DNA of 64,000 nucleotides, taken from contig NZ_WWGH01000001.1 of assembly GCF_009865135.1 (NCBI RefSeq), positions 1,736,001-1,800,000 of the forward strand. The letters run 5' to 3'. The DNA is from Streptomyces sp. SID8374 (GTDB taxonomy: Bacteria; Actinomycetota; Actinomycetes; Streptomycetales; Streptomycetaceae). The notes under the pieces are model-generated. The model saw only the letters and a program-made list of their open reading frames with translations. It was not told where the DNA came from and did no database searches. The stretch's first letter is position 1. Each line of letters starts with the position of its first letter. The position numbers and the translations under genes are program-made. Positions 52,049 to 61,933 of the stretch are shown piece by piece.

Positions 52049-53734
52049 GGGCTTGAGCCCAGGGTTCCCCGCCTCGGTGACGAAGGAGGCGGCGGTGGTG
52101 ACCGGCGCTCCGGGGGTGGTGACGGCCGACACCGTACGGAAGTCGGCGCGGGCCTCCTTCTCCGTGAGGGTGACCACCGCGTAGCCGCGCCGCCCGTTGT
52201 AGTGCTTCATGTGCGGGTTGGCGCGGGTCTGGTTCTGCCAGTTGGCGGGCCGCTCCGCGCCGTCCTTGCCGCTGGAGATCGACGTGGTGACGATCTCCGT
52301 GCCGACGGTCCGGGAAGACGGGTCGTCGAAGTCCTTCTTCAGGTCGAAGGCGTAACTGACGTGCACGTCACCGGTGAGGACCATCAGGTTCTGCACCCCG
52401 GCGGACTCGGCCCCGGCCAGCACCCGCTGCCGGGAGGCCGTGTAGCCGTCCCAGGCGTCCATGGAGAGCTTGTAGGCGGTGGTGGGGACGTCCCGTCGCT
52501 GAGCGAAGGTGACCTGCTGCGGGACGACGTTCCAGGTGGCGCCGGAGGCGCGCCAGCCGTCGATCAGCCAGCGTTCCTGGGCGGCCCCGGTCATCGTGCG
52601 CGCGGGGTCCTCGGACTCCGGGCCGGGGGTGCGCCAGCCGTCCCCGTACGCCTGGTCGCTGCGGTACTGGCGGGTGTCGAGGATGTCGAACTGGGCGAGC
52701 CGCCCGAAGGTGAGGCGGCGGTAGAGCCGCATGTCGGGGCCGGTGGGGCGCTGCGGGGTGCGCAGGGGCTGGTTCTCCCAGTACGCGCGGTACGCGGCGG
52801 CCCGGCGCAGCAGGAACTCCTCCGGCGGCACGTCGTTCTCGGGGATGTCGCCCGCGTAGTTGTTCTCGGTCTCGTGGTCGTCCCAGGTGACGACGAAGGG
52901 GTGGGCGGCGTGGGCGGCGCGCAGGTCCGGGTCGGACTTGTAGAGGGCGTAGCGCAGCCGGTAGTCCTCCAGGGTCATGGTCTCGCGGTTGTAGTGCGCG
53001 GGGAGGCTGCGGTCGGTGTAGTTGCGGGCGCCGCCGGTGGCGTTGACGGCGTACTCGTAGAGGTAGTCCCCGAGGTGGAAGACCACGTCGACGTCCTCGG
53101 CGGCGAGGTGGCGGTGGGCGGTGAAGTACCCGTCGTGGTACGCCTGGCAGGAGACGGCGGCCAGGGTGAGGGAGCTGTTACGGGTCCCGGCGGCGGGGGC
53201 GGTGCGGGTGCGGCCGGTCGGGCTGGTCCAGCTGCCGGTGCGGAAGCGGTAGTAGTAGGCGCGGCCGGAGTCGAGGCCCTGGACGTCGGCGCGGACGCTG
53301 TGGGCGAACTCCGCGTGGGCGGTGACCGAGCCGCGCCGCACGATGCGGCGGAAGGCCTCGTCGTGGGCGAGCTCCCAGCTCACCTGGACGCGGGCCGCCG
53401 GGAGCCCGCCCGCGGGCTCGTACGGGCGGGGGGCGAGCCGGGTCCAGATGAGGACGGACCCGGGGAGCGGGTCACCGGAGGCGACGCCGAGGGTGAAGGG
53501 GTTCTCGGTGATCCTGCGGGCGTCCAGCTCGGCGGCGCTGGCCGTGCCGGCGGCGGGCAGGTTCATCGAGAAGGCGAGCGCGGCGACGGCTCCCGCCCCG
53601 GTGAGCAGACGGCGGCGGTCGAGACCTCCCGGACGGGATAACCGGGTGGTGGGGATGGCGGTTTCAGTGGCGCGGACGTTCTGAGCGGATCGGACACCCT
53701 GGCCGGGCGCCATGAAGTTCTGTGCGGCTGTCAT
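52043..53734 (-). CDS. phoD: Alkaline phosphatase D, Tat-exported
   Basis: This 563-residue secreted phosphodiesterase/phosphatase has a Tat signal ([18 protein letters not shown]) starting at about residue 38, later than usual. The PhoD fold follows: N-terminal [21 protein letters not shown], and metal motifs [39 protein letters not shown], and [11 protein letters not shown]. The ATG at 53734 follows GAGGGG. PhoD enzymes release phosphate from phosphodiesters under phosphate starvation, but I found no clear PHO box in the upstream region. Confidence 0.94.
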   Translation of the reverse strand: MTAAQNFMAPGQGVRSAQNVRATETAIPTTRLSRPGGLDRRRLLTGAGAVAALAFSMNLPAAGTASAAELDARRITENPFTLGVASGDPLPGSVLIWTRLAPRPYEPAGGLPAARVQVSWELAHDEAFRRIVRRGSVTAHAEFAHSVRADVQGLDSGRAYYYRFRTGSWTSPTGRTRTAPAAGTRNSSLTLAAVSCQAYHDGYFTAHRHLAAEDVDVVFHLGDYLYEYAVNATGGARNYTDRSLPAHYNRETMTLEDYRLRYALYKSDPDLRAAHAAHPFVVTWDDHETENNYAGDIPENDVPPEEFLLRRAAAYRAYWENQPLRTPQRPTGPDMRLYRRLTFGRLAQFDILDTRQYRSDQAYGDGWRTPGPESEDPARTMTGAAQERWLIDGWRASGATWNVVPQQVTFAQRRDVPTTAYKLSMDAWDGYTASRQRVLAGAESAGVQNLMVLTGDVHVSYAFDLKKDFDDPSSRTVGTEIVTTSISSGKDGAERPANWQNQTRANPHMKHYNGRRGYAVVTLTEKEARADFRTVSAVTTPGAPVTTAASFVTEAGNPGLKPA

Positions 53735-53887
53735 ATGCCCCTCGCTTGCCGGATGCTGCCGGATGCTGTCGGAATCCAGGCCACCGCCGACGCGCGACGC
53801 GCCGTTGTCGCGTGCACAACATCCGCATGGCGGGTCGATGAGCACCGCGTGCCCCCTGCACCGGCCTCTCCCGTACGCTGCCGGGCC

Positions 53888-54643
53888 ATGGACACTGATC
53901 GACGAGTCGCTGTTGTCACGGGTGCCGGTTCGGGAATCGGGCGGGCCGTCGCGCTCGCCCTCGCGAGTGCGGGGTGGTCGCTCGCCCTGGCGGGGCGGCG
54001 GGCGGAGCCGCTGGCGGAGACGGCCGCCGCCTCCGGGGCCCCGGAGGCGCTGTGCGTCACCACGGACGTGACCGACGAGGACGAGGTGGCCGCGCTCTTC
54101 GCCGCCGTACGGGAGCGGTTCGGCCGGCTGGACCTGCTGTTCAACAACGCGGGCACCTTCGGCCCCGGCGGCGTACCGCTGGAGGACCTCGCGGCGGCGG
54201 ACTGGCGGGCGGTGGTGGACGTGAACCTGACGGGGGCGTTCCTCTGCGCGCAGGCGGCGTACCGGCTGATGAAGGAGCAGGACCCGCAGGGCGGCCGGAT
54301 CATCAACAACGGCTCCATCTCCGCCCACGCGCCGCGCCCGGACTCGGTCGCCTACACGGCGACCAAGCACGCGATCACCGGGCTGACGAAGTCGCTGTCG
54401 CTGGACGGGCGGCCGTACCGGATCGCCTGCGGCCAGATCGACATCGGCAACGCGGCGACCGAGATGACCGAGCGGATGCGGACCGGCATCCTCCAGGCGA
54501 ACGGGGAGCTGGCGGTGGAGCCGGTGATGGCGGCGGCCGATGTGGCGCGGACCGTGGTGCACATGGCGGAGCTGCCGCTGGAGGCGAACATCCCGTTCCT
54601 GACGGTGATGGCGACGAACATGCCGTACGTGGGGCGGGGCTGA
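53888..54643 (+). CDS. Short-chain dehydrogenase/reductase
   Basis: This 251-residue classical SDR has [24 protein letters not shown], and the catalytic Tyr-Lys in [11 protein letters not shown], with a Ser upstream ([14 protein letters not shown]). NADP preference is suggested by the basic GRRAE after strand 2. The ATG at 53888 lacks a strong ribosome binding site, and TACGCT lies just upstream, so it may be leaderless. Substrate unknown. It is divergent from phoD. Confidence 0.93.
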   Translation: MDTDRRVAVVTGAGSGIGRAVALALASAGWSLALAGRRAEPLAETAAASGAPEALCVTTDVTDEDEVAALFAAVRERFGRLDLLFNNAGTFGPGGVPLEDLAAADWRAVVDVNLTGAFLCAQAAYRLMKEQDPQGGRIINNGSISAHAPRPDSVAYTATKHAITGLTKSLSLDGRPYRIACGQIDIGNAATEMTERMRTGILQANGELAVEPVMAAADVARTVVHMAELPLEANIPFLTVMATNMPYVGRG

Positions 54644-54807
54644 GGCGGTACCACCAAGCGACGCTTCGGGTGTGACCGTTCCTGTCCGAACTTGGCGCCA
54701 GGCGACCGATTTTGCGGATTTCCTCACTCCGGGGTGAGCAAGCGCGTACTGACCGTATGATCGCATCTCGTCACGCCTTCACCAGAACGACACAGAAGGA
54801 ACACCGC

Positions 54808-55287
54808 ATGCGCATACGCACCGCTGCGCCGATCGCCCTGGCCGCCGCCACCGCACTGGCCGGCTCGCTCCTCGCCACGGCAGCACCGGCCTCGGCGGCC
54901 GCCCACCAGGGCGGGCTGCACTTCGGCACCATCCAGTACGACGGCCCCGGCAAGGACGACCGGTCGCAGAAGTCCCTGAACGCCGAGTGGGTGAACATCC
55001 ACAACAACGGCAAGAAGAAGGTCCAGCTCAAGGGCTACACGGTGAAGGACAACACCGGCTACACCTACACCTTCGGCAGCTACACCATCGGCGCGGGCAA
55101 GACCGTCAAGCTCCGCACCGGCAAGGGCAAGAACGTCTCGGGCACCGTGCACTGGAACCGGGGCTCGTACGTCTGGAACAACACCGGCGACAAGGCCCGG
55201 CTGATCAAGCCCAACGGCAAGCTCCAGGACTCCTGCTCCTGGGGGAAGTCGACCGCGGCGAACAAGGGCATCAAGAACTGCCACTGA
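54808..55287 (+). CDS. Secreted lamin-tail-domain protein
   Basis: This 159-residue protein has a clean Sec signal (RIRTAAPIALAAATALAGSLL, cut after ASA) and one lamin tail domain: QGGLHFGTIQYDGPGKDD, LNAEWVNIHNNGKKKVQLKGYTVKD, SGTVHWNRGSYVWNNTGDKARLIKPNG. LTD proteins of bacteria are cell-surface beta-sandwiches often joined to nucleases; this one is stand-alone. The two Cys near the end (DSCSWGK, KNCH) probably form a disulfide. AAGGA precedes the ATG. The Lys-rich mature protein is basic and could bind nucleic acid, by inference. Confidence 0.9.
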   Translation: MRIRTAAPIALAAATALAGSLLATAAPASAAAHQGGLHFGTIQYDGPGKDDRSQKSLNAEWVNIHNNGKKKVQLKGYTVKDNTGYTYTFGSYTIGAGKTVKLRTGKGKNVSGTVHWNRGSYVWNNTGDKARLIKPNGKLQDSCSWGKSTAANKGIKNCH

Positions 55288-55392
55288 CGGTCACCGTGCC
55301 GATGGGGCTGCCGCGGTTCGGGGGGACTGCGGCAGCCTTACGGCGAGGAGCCGGGCGGGAATGGCGGGGGCGGCGCCGGGGTTGGACGCTCC

Positions 55393-56253
55393 ATGACACG
55401 TGATCACGGCCACGGCCCCGAGGTCCTGCGCTACACCGCCTTCTCCGCCGACCCCGAGGGCGGAAACCCGGCCGGGGTCGTCCTGGACGCGTCGGGGCTG
55501 GACGAGGAGCGGATGCTCGCCGTCGCGGCGGAGCTGGGCTACAGCGAGACGGCGTTCCTGACGGAGCGGACCGGCGAAGGCGCGTACACGATCCGCTACT
55601 TCAGCCCCAAGGCCGAGGTGCCGTTCTGCGGCCACGCCACGGTCGCCACGGCCATCGCGCTGGCCGAGCGGGACGGGCCGGGCGCGCTGGAGTTCGCCAC
55701 GGCCGCGGGTCAGGTGCCGGTCACCGTGGTCCGGGAGGGCGGCGAGCTGCGGGCCACCCTGACCAGCGTGGTCCCGTACGTCACGGAGGTCGACGCGGCG
55801 GACCTCGCGGAGGCGCTGGCGGCCCTGGACTGGCCGGCCGCCGATCTGGACCCCGCCCTGCCGCCCCGGATCGCCTACGCGGGCGCCCGGCACCTGGTGC
55901 TGGCCGCCGCGACCCGTGAGCGGCTGGCGGAGCTGGCGTACGACTTCGCCCGGCTGGAAGCGCTGATGCGCCGACTCGACCTGACGACGCTGCAACTGGT
56001 GTGGCGCGAGGCGCCGGAGGTCTTCCACGTCCGGGACCCGTTCCCGGTGGGCGGGGTGGTCGAGGACCCGGCGACCGGAGCGGCGGCGGCCGCGTTCGGC
56101 GCGTACGTACGGGAACTGGGGCTCGTCCCGGACACGGCCGCGCTCACCCTCCACCAGGGCGCGGACATGGGCCGCCCCGGCACCCTCACGGTGGAGCTGC
56201 GCGCCGGGGACGGCCGGGTCAGGGTCAGCGGGACGGGAACCAGGATCGGCTGA
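55393..56253 (+). CDS. PhzF-family isomerase-like protein
   Basis: This 286-residue protein is a fuller PhzF homologue than the one at 27.4 kb: GGNPAGVVLDASGL, LGYSETAFL with catalytic Glu, VPFCGHATVATAIAL and VEDPATGAAAAAFGAY. ATG at 55393. Substrate unknown; relatives act in phenazine biosynthesis or have no known role. It is not in a recognisable biosynthetic cluster. Confidence 0.9.
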   Translation: MTRDHGHGPEVLRYTAFSADPEGGNPAGVVLDASGLDEERMLAVAAELGYSETAFLTERTGEGAYTIRYFSPKAEVPFCGHATVATAIALAERDGPGALEFATAAGQVPVTVVREGGELRATLTSVVPYVTEVDAADLAEALAALDWPAADLDPALPPRIAYAGARHLVLAAATRERLAELAYDFARLEALMRRLDLTTLQLVWREAPEVFHVRDPFPVGGVVEDPATGAAAAAFGAYVRELGLVPDTAALTLHQGADMGRPGTLTVELRAGDGRVRVSGTGTRIG

Positions 56254-56274
56254 CCGGCCGAGTCGTACGGAACG

Positions 56275-56370
56275 GGTGAGTTCCTTTGCGGACCGGGGGC
56301 GGCGCCGGGGCCGGCCGGTGAGCTCCTTGAGGACCGGGCAGGGCGGCGGGGTCAGCCGGTGAGCTCCTTG
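56275..56370. repeat. Imperfect repeat of a gene 3' end
   Basis: CCGGTGAGCTCCTTG occurs exactly at 56315 and 56356, and a degenerate copy GGTGAGTTCCTT starts at 56275, spacing about 41-42 bp. The copy at 56356 is in the last codons of the gene that stops at 56352. Confidence 0.65.
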
Positions 56371-57380
56371 GCCGGGGCGACGTGGGCGAACCAGCGCTCG
56401 GCCTCCTCCGGTTCGAGGGCGCGTTCCAGGATGACGTCACCGCGCATGCCCGGGAAGAAGCGGCCCGCGGGCCAGGACCGCCGGTAGGACGGCTCGTCCA
56501 GCACCAGCAGGCGTACGCCGTCGACGACAGGGATCTCGGCGGGGTTGCCCTCGTTCCAGATCCGCGCACCGTCCGGCGCGGTCAGGTCGAAGGAGCCGAC
56601 GGTGTCCACCTGCCCCGGGGTCTCCCGGCAGACGGCGGCCTCCTGCGGCGAGGGGGCGTAGCCCGCCACATGGCCACCGCCTATGAGGGCGTCGGCGAGC
56701 AGGGTGTGCAGCTGGAAGTTGTCGCCGATGCCGAAGAAGCGCAGGGCGTAGCCGGTGCCGCTCGTGCGGTGGAGGGCGATGAGGGGTTCGTCGTCCAGGA
56801 CCTGGAGGGCGTAGCCGAGGGACCGGAACTGTTGGCCTGACGCCTCTTCCACGGTGGCGAGCAGCCGCAGCAGCTCCTCCCGGTCGCCGCCGCCGACCCC
56901 GGCGCGTACGGCACGGTGGTTCAGCAGCGCGACGGCCGCCATCTCCCACTGCCGCAGCGTCCACCAGCCGACCGCCGCGTCGAACCCGGTCCTCCCGACG
57001 ATCTCCTCACCCGGCTCACCGGCGTCCGGCACGGGGAACGCGCCGCCGCCGGTCGCCGCCCACGCCTCGGCGAACGCGGCGGCCCCCTCAAGTGCCGCCC
57101 GCAGCCCGGCCCGTACGCCCGGGGCGCACCGCTCGGCGTCCGCCCCGCGCTCCACGCAGGCCCCGACGAGGACGGCGACGACGGCACGAGGGCCGGGCGG
57201 GACCTGTTCCAGTACGGCGGCGAGGCGCGGGCCGCCGTTCAGCAGCTCCGTCTCCTTGGCCTGCCCGAAGGTCTCCTGCAACCGGACGAACGCCTTGCCG
57301 GACCGTTTCGCGTCCTGGGCCACCACCGCGGCCTCGAAGTCCGCGACCGCTCCCCCGAACCCGGCCTTGCTGAATATCAT
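56352..57380 (-). CDS. Hypothetical protein, 342 residues
   Basis: No signal peptide or membrane helix. The N-terminal half is Ala-rich helical (RPRAVVAVLVGACVERGADAERC); the C-terminal half has ALHRTSGTGYALRFFGIGDNFQLHTLLADAL and RLLVLDEPSYRRSWPAGRFFPGMRGDV. I do not recognise a family. TAAAGT lies exactly six bases before the ATG with no ribosome binding site, suggesting a leaderless mRNA. It is convergent with the PhzF gene. Confidence 0.72.
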   Translation of the reverse strand: MIFSKAGFGGAVADFEAAVVAQDAKRSGKAFVRLQETFGQAKETELLNGGPRLAAVLEQVPPGPRAVVAVLVGACVERGADAERCAPGVRAGLRAALEGAAAFAEAWAATGGGAFPVPDAGEPGEEIVGRTGFDAAVGWWTLRQWEMAAVALLNHRAVRAGVGGGDREELLRLLATVEEASGQQFRSLGYALQVLDDEPLIALHRTSGTGYALRFFGIGDNFQLHTLLADALIGGGHVAGYAPSPQEAAVCRETPGQVDTVGSFDLTAPDGARIWNEGNPAEIPVVDGVRLLVLDEPSYRRSWPAGRFFPGMRGDVILERALEPEEAERWFAHVAPAKELTG

Positions 57381-57450
57381 TCCAGCACTTTATCGACGCC
57401 CCTTCGGACACCGCCGAGCCGGTCCAGGGCATGGGCCCCGCACCCGCCCC

Positions 57451-58113
57451 TCACCGCACGAAGACTCCGGCCCGGGCGGCGGCGACCGCCGCTCCGGCCG
57501 CGCGGTCGGCGGCGGCCTCGTCCAGCGGGGCACCGCTGGCGAGCAGCCGGTAGTACAGGGGCGCCGACACGGCCGCGACCACCTCCCTCGGGTCCGTACC
57601 CTCTGACACTTCACCGCGTGCGACGGCCGCCTCCACACAGCCGGACCACTCCCCGATGCGTACCGCGTAGAAGCGGTGAAGGGCTTCGGCGGTCTTCGGG
57701 TCGCCGGCGGCGGCGGCGATCACGGCCGCGAAGAGGGGCCCTTGGCGGGGGTCCGTCAGCGTCCGGACGACGAGGCGGGCGTTGGCCCGCAGATCCCCGG
57801 CCAGCGACCCGGTGTCCGTGCGGGGCAGCGACTGCTCGGCCATGTCCGCGAGCAGATCGGCCACCAGTCCGGCGGGGGTGGACCAGCGCCGGTAGACGGT
57901 CGTCTTGCCGACCTCGGCGCGGCGGGCGACCTCGGCCAGGTCGAGCCCGCCGAAGCCGTGCTCGGCCAGTGCGTCCCCGGCCGCCCGCAGCACCGCTTCC
58001 CGCACCCGGGCGGTCCGGCCGCCGGGGCGGACGGTGCCCGGCTCCCCGCAGTCGGCGCCGGGGGAGCCGTCAGCACCTTCGGAGGCGGGTACAGGTGCAG
58101 GCACAGACGCCAT
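57451..58113 (-). CDS. TetR-family regulator
   Basis: This 220-residue protein has a 30-residue polar leader, an HTH at about residues 40-85 (LDLAEVARRAEVGKTTVYRRWSTPAGLV) and a TetR_C_11-like ligand domain. It is divergent from the DHA2 transporter at 58350, the common layout of a drug-responsive repressor and its pump. An inverted repeat that could be its operator lies between them. Confidence 0.9.
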   Translation of the reverse strand: MASVPAPVPASEGADGSPGADCGEPGTVRPGGRTARVREAVLRAAGDALAEHGFGGLDLAEVARRAEVGKTTVYRRWSTPAGLVADLLADMAEQSLPRTDTGSLAGDLRANARLVVRTLTDPRQGPLFAAVIAAAAGDPKTAEALHRFYAVRIGEWSGCVEAAVARGEVSEGTDPREVVAAVSAPLYYRLLASGAPLDEAAADRAAGAAVAAARAGVFVR

Positions 58114-58165
58114 AACGGGTCTCCAGTTCCATTAGTTCGCTCTTCCTGTTACGGTGACGCCACCT

Positions 58166-58187
58166 TAACGGAACTACAGAACCGTTA
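58166..58187. promoter_or_regulatory. Inverted repeat, operator candidate between tetR and the DHA2 pump
   Basis: TAACGG, a 10-nt spacer, CCGTTA, located 53 nt upstream of the TetR start and about 165 nt upstream of the pump gene. Confidence 0.5.
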
Positions 58188-58206
58188 GTGCGTCGGTGCT
58201 CGGCGT

Positions 58207-58322
58207 CCATGCTCGGCGTCCGCGCTCCTCGCCCATGGCCCCGTCCATGGCGTCCCCTCCATGGCTCCCGCCCATGGTCCCGTCCATGACACCGCCCATG
58301 GCTGCTTCCCGTCCATGACCCC
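58207..58322. repeat. CCATGG-rich degenerate repeat upstream of the DHA2 pump
   Basis: GTCCATGG, GCCCATGG and CTCCATGG-type octamers recur about ten times in 115 nt, spaced 10-22 nt, with several ATG triplets but no gene. It fills most of the leader of the pump gene. Confidence 0.65.
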
Positions 58323-58349
58323 GCCTGTGCTCAGGAAGGCACCCCTGCC

Positions 58350-59813
58350 ATGTCCTCACCAGATACCTCTCCGGCACCCACCCCCCTCTCACCCCCGGCG
58401 TCCGGCACGCGTATGACGCGTCGCCAGCGACTCGTCCTGGCGCTGCTGCTCGGCTCCCAGTTCATGATCGCGGTGGACTTCTCGATCCTGAACGTGGCAC
58501 TGCCGGTCGTCGGGGAGGGGCTCGGCTTCTCCCTCGCCCACCTCCAGTGGATCGCCACGTCCTTCGCGCTCGCCGCCGCCGGGTTCACCCTGCTCTTCGG
58601 CCGCGTCGCCGACCTCGTCGGCCGGAAGAACCTGTTCATCGGCGGCATGGCCGTCCTGGGCCTCTCCTCCGCGCTCGGCGGCCTCGCCGCCTCCCCCGAG
58701 ATCCTGCTCACCGCACGGGTCCTGCAAGGCCTGGCCACCGCGGCGGTCACCCCGGCCGGACTCGCGCTGCTGACCACCGCGTTCCGGGAGGGGCCGCTGC
58801 GGGAACGGGCGCTGGGGCTCAACGGGGCCCTGATGTCGGCCGGGTTCACCGCCGGGGCGATCCTCGGGGGCCTCCTGACGGACCTGCTCTCCTGGCGCTG
58901 GGCCTTCTTCATCAACGTACCGGTCGCGGCCCTGGTCGTGGTCCTGGCCCCGTCCGTGATCACCGATTCCCGGCCGGGGTTGCGCCCGAAGCTGGACGTG
59001 CCCGGCGCGGTCACCGTCACCGGCGGGCTGCTGCTGCTCGTCCTCGGACTCACCCAGGCCGGCGAGGCCGGCTGGACCACCCCCACCACGCTGGCTTCCC
59101 TGGCCGCCGGCGCCGCGCTCCTGACGGCCTTCGTCCGCATCGAACGGCGGGCGGCGGCCCCGCTCGTCCCGGTCCACATCCTGAAGCGGCGCAGCGTGGT
59201 CTGGGGCAACGCGGCCGGGCTGATCGCCTTCGTGACGGAGACCTCGCTGGTCTTCCTGCTCACCCTCTACCTCCAGGAAGTCCTCGGCTACTCCCCGCTC
59301 GCCACCGGCCTCGCCTTCGGCGTCCTCGGCTTGGGCACGGTCGTCGGCGGGGTCCTCGGCGGACGAGCGGTGGGCCGGTTCGGCAACCGGCGCGCGATCG
59401 TGACCGGCGGGGCCGTGCAGGCCGCCGCCACCCTCTCGCTGGTGGCACTCGGCACCTCCGGTGCCTGGATCTGGCTGCTGCTGACGGCAACCTTCGTCGG
59501 AGGCGTGGGCAACATGCTGATGATCGTCGGCTTCATGGTCACGGCCACGTCGGGCCTGCCGGACGAGGAGCAGGGCCGGGCGACCGGACTGGCGACGATG
59601 ACCCAGCAGGTGGGCATCGCCCTCGGCATCCCGGTGATGAGCACGGTCGTCACCGCCCGGATGGGCGGCCTGACCGGCCCGGACGCGGTCCTGTCCGGCG
59701 TCTCCACGGCGATCCTCGTGAACGCGGCGCTGGTCCTGGCGGGCGCGCTGCTCGCGGGACGCTTCTTGCGGGACGGCAGCGGAGCCGGGCCCGGGCCCCG
59801 GACCGGACGCTGA
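58350..59813 (+). CDS. MFS drug:H+ antiporter, DHA2 (14-helix) family
   Basis: This 487-residue protein has a DHA2 motif IAVDFSILNVALPVV in helix 1, motif A GRVADLVGRKNLF, motif C-like GALMSAGFTAGAILGGLLTD and 14 hydrophobic segments. The ATG follows GGAAGG with an 11-nt spacer. Likely repressed by the divergent TetR. Substrate unknown. It is the second DHA2/TetR pair in the window, unrelated in operator sequence to the first. Confidence 0.93.
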   Translation: MSSPDTSPAPTPLSPPASGTRMTRRQRLVLALLLGSQFMIAVDFSILNVALPVVGEGLGFSLAHLQWIATSFALAAAGFTLLFGRVADLVGRKNLFIGGMAVLGLSSALGGLAASPEILLTARVLQGLATAAVTPAGLALLTTAFREGPLRERALGLNGALMSAGFTAGAILGGLLTDLLSWRWAFFINVPVAALVVVLAPSVITDSRPGLRPKLDVPGAVTVTGGLLLLVLGLTQAGEAGWTTPTTLASLAAGAALLTAFVRIERRAAAPLVPVHILKRRSVVWGNAAGLIAFVTETSLVFLLTLYLQEVLGYSPLATGLAFGVLGLGTVVGGVLGGRAVGRFGNRRAIVTGGAVQAAATLSLVALGTSGAWIWLLLTATFVGGVGNMLMIVGFMVTATSGLPDEEQGRATGLATMTQQVGIALGIPVMSTVVTARMGGLTGPDAVLSGVSTAILVNAALVLAGALLAGRFLRDGSGAGPGPRTGR

Positions 59814-59894
59814 GCGCGGGATGAGGCTCCCCCATCCAGGAGCCGCAGGGCGGGTCGGGGGGCGGAAGCGGTCCGACAGCGAGAGGATACGGGC

Positions 59895-60734
59895 ATGGCT
59901 GCCCCCGAGCCTGACCCCCGGCCCGAACCCGACACCGATCCCCCGCCCCTGTCCTTTTCCGGGTCACAGCCCGAGCCCACGTCAGGGCCCAGGCCCAGGC
60001 CCGACGCGAGCCCCGGCCCCGGCCCCGGCCCCGACTCCGGCACCGACGGGCACTCAGAGGCGAACGCGCAGACGCAGACGAACGCGCAGGCACAGTCACA
60101 GGCAAACACGCAGACAGACCCCGAGCCGGACGCCGACCCACCCGCCCCGCCCGGCCCCCGGCCGCTGACCGTCCCCAGCATGTCCGCGGGCCCGGACTTC
60201 GGGCTGCGCCCCTGGGAGATGAGCGACCTGCCCCTGGTCCGCGAGGCCGCGCAGGACCCGTACATCCCGCTCATCACGACGATCCCGTCCCGCTACTCGG
60301 ACAGGGCCGCCGAGGCGTTCGTCCGCAGGCAGTGGGAGCGGGCGGCCACGGGTGCCGGGTACCCGTTCGCCATCGTCCGCTCCCGGGACCGGCGCCCGGT
60401 GGGCTCCATCGGGCTCTGGCTGCGGGAGCTGCCGGAGGGCCGGGCCTCGATCGGCTACTGGATGGTCGCCGCCGGCCGCGGCCAGGGGGTCACCCGCGCC
60501 GCCCTGCGTACGGTGACGGAGTGGGCCCTGCACGACCTGGGCGTCCCCCGCCTCCAGCTCTTCATCGAGCCGTGGAACACCGCGTCCGCACGGATCGCCG
60601 AGGACGTCGGCTTCCGGCGCGAGGGGCTGCTGCGCGGCTGGCAGCAGGTGGGGGACGAGCGGCGCGACATGGCCGTGTACGGGCTGCTGAACAGCGACGG
60701 ACCGGTGGATGGCCGGGCGGTAACCACGGACTGA
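59895..60734 (+). CDS. GNAT-family N-acetyltransferase with disordered N-terminus
   Basis: This 279-residue protein has about 95 residues rich in Pro, Asp, Glu and a NAQTQTNAQAQSQANTQT stretch, then a RimJ/RimL-type GNAT domain: LRPWEMSDLPLVREAAQDPY, SIGYWMVAAGRGQGVTRAALRTV (acetyl-CoA loop) and LFIEPWNTASARIAEDVGFRREGLLRGW. The ATG at 59895 has GAGAGGAT upstream, whereas the internal MSAGPDFGL start has none, so the tail is probably translated. Likely modifies a protein N-terminus or an amine; substrate unknown. Confidence 0.87.
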   Translation: MAAPEPDPRPEPDTDPPPLSFSGSQPEPTSGPRPRPDASPGPGPGPDSGTDGHSEANAQTQTNAQAQSQANTQTDPEPDADPPAPPGPRPLTVPSMSAGPDFGLRPWEMSDLPLVREAAQDPYIPLITTIPSRYSDRAAEAFVRRQWERAATGAGYPFAIVRSRDRRPVGSIGLWLRELPEGRASIGYWMVAAGRGQGVTRAALRTVTEWALHDLGVPRLQLFIEPWNTASARIAEDVGFRREGLLRGWQQVGDERRDMAVYGLLNSDGPVDGRAVTTD

Positions 60735-60810
60735 ACACCGAGGCGTTACGATCGCGGGCACCGCTGCCGACCAGCAGCCGCACGGCAGCCGAGCTCCAGG
60801 AGTACCGAAC

Positions 60811-61713
60811 TTGTCCGCACCACGCATCGGCGTATCCATCGTGACCATGGGGGACCGCCCGCAGGCGGTCGAGGCGCTGCTGGCGTCGGTGGCGATGCAG
60901 GACGTCCGGCCCACCCGCCTCGTGATCATCGGCAACGGGACGGAGCTCCCCGACTACACCGCCACCCCCGGGCTGGAGGACCTCGACGGCGGGGTGACCA
61001 CCATTGAGCTGCCCGAGAACCTGGGCTGCCCGGGCGGCCGGAACGAGGGGCTGCGCAGGCTCGCCGAGATCGGTGACGTGGACGTGGTGATCGAACTGGA
61101 CGACGACGGGCTCCTGGTCGACAAGGACGTCTTCCGCCGGGTCCGGGACCACTTCGCCGCCGACGACCGGCTCGGCATCGTCGGCTTCCGGATCGCCGAC
61201 GAGACCGGCGAGACGCAGCGCCGCCACGTACCGCGCCTGCGGGCGGGCGACCCGATGCGGGGCGGCCCGGTGACGGCCTTCCTCGGCGGCGGCCACGCGT
61301 TCTCGATGAAGATGCTGGAGCAGACGGGCCTGTGGCCGGCCGAGTTCTTCTTCACGCACGAGGAGACGGACCTCGCCTGGCGGGCGCTGGACGCGGGCTG
61401 GAAGGTGGAGTACGACCCCGAGCTGCTGCTCCAGCACCCGAAGACGAGCCCGGCCCGGCACGCGGTCTACTACCGGATGACGGCCCGCAACCGCGTCTGG
61501 CTCGCCCGCCGCAACCTGCCCCTCCCCCTGATCCCGGCCTACCTCTCCACCTGGACCCTGCTCACCCTGGCCCGCACCCGCGACGCGAAGGGCCTGCGCG
61601 CCTGGGCGGGCGGCTTCGCGGAGGGCGTGCGCACCCCGTGCGGCGAGCGGCGCCCGATGCGGTGGTCGACGGTATGGCGGATGACGAAGCTGGGCCGCCC
61701 GCCGGTCATCTGA
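60811..61713 (+). CDS. Family 2 glycosyltransferase
   Basis: This 300-residue enzyme is a GT-A fold transferase without membrane helices: VSIVTMGDRPQAVEALLASV, LPENLGCPGGRNEGLR (nucleotide-binding), ELDDDGLLV as the DxD metal motif, and FFFTHEETDLAWRALDAGW with the catalytic ED. TTG start with AGGAG 8-9 nt upstream. It resembles rhamnosyl- or similar transferases making surface glycans. No other glycan gene is adjacent. Confidence 0.9.
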   Translation: MSAPRIGVSIVTMGDRPQAVEALLASVAMQDVRPTRLVIIGNGTELPDYTATPGLEDLDGGVTTIELPENLGCPGGRNEGLRRLAEIGDVDVVIELDDDGLLVDKDVFRRVRDHFAADDRLGIVGFRIADETGETQRRHVPRLRAGDPMRGGPVTAFLGGGHAFSMKMLEQTGLWPAEFFFTHEETDLAWRALDAGWKVEYDPELLLQHPKTSPARHAVYYRMTARNRVWLARRNLPLPLIPAYLSTWTLLTLARTRDAKGLRAWAGGFAEGVRTPCGERRPMRWSTVWRMTKLGRPPVI

Positions 61714-61933
61714 CCCGCTGCTACGCCGGGCTCCAGCGGTGGAGGACGTCCGGCTCGCCCTCCTCCTGCTCGGCGACCCGGACCGCGGTGCGACTCCCGG
61801 TCTCGGGCCGCTATGTCCTCGCCCGTACAGGTGGGGAACAATGGTTACGGGCAGCAGATCATGCCGGGGGCCGGGGCGCAGGTGAAATACCGTGCGCCGG
61901 GAGGCCAGGGGGCACACGGGGAGGAAGATCGCG

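Noticed and set aside
53735..53887. PHO box upstream of phoD
   Set aside because: No GTTCACC-type direct repeats were seen; only a short GCCGGATGCT duplication.
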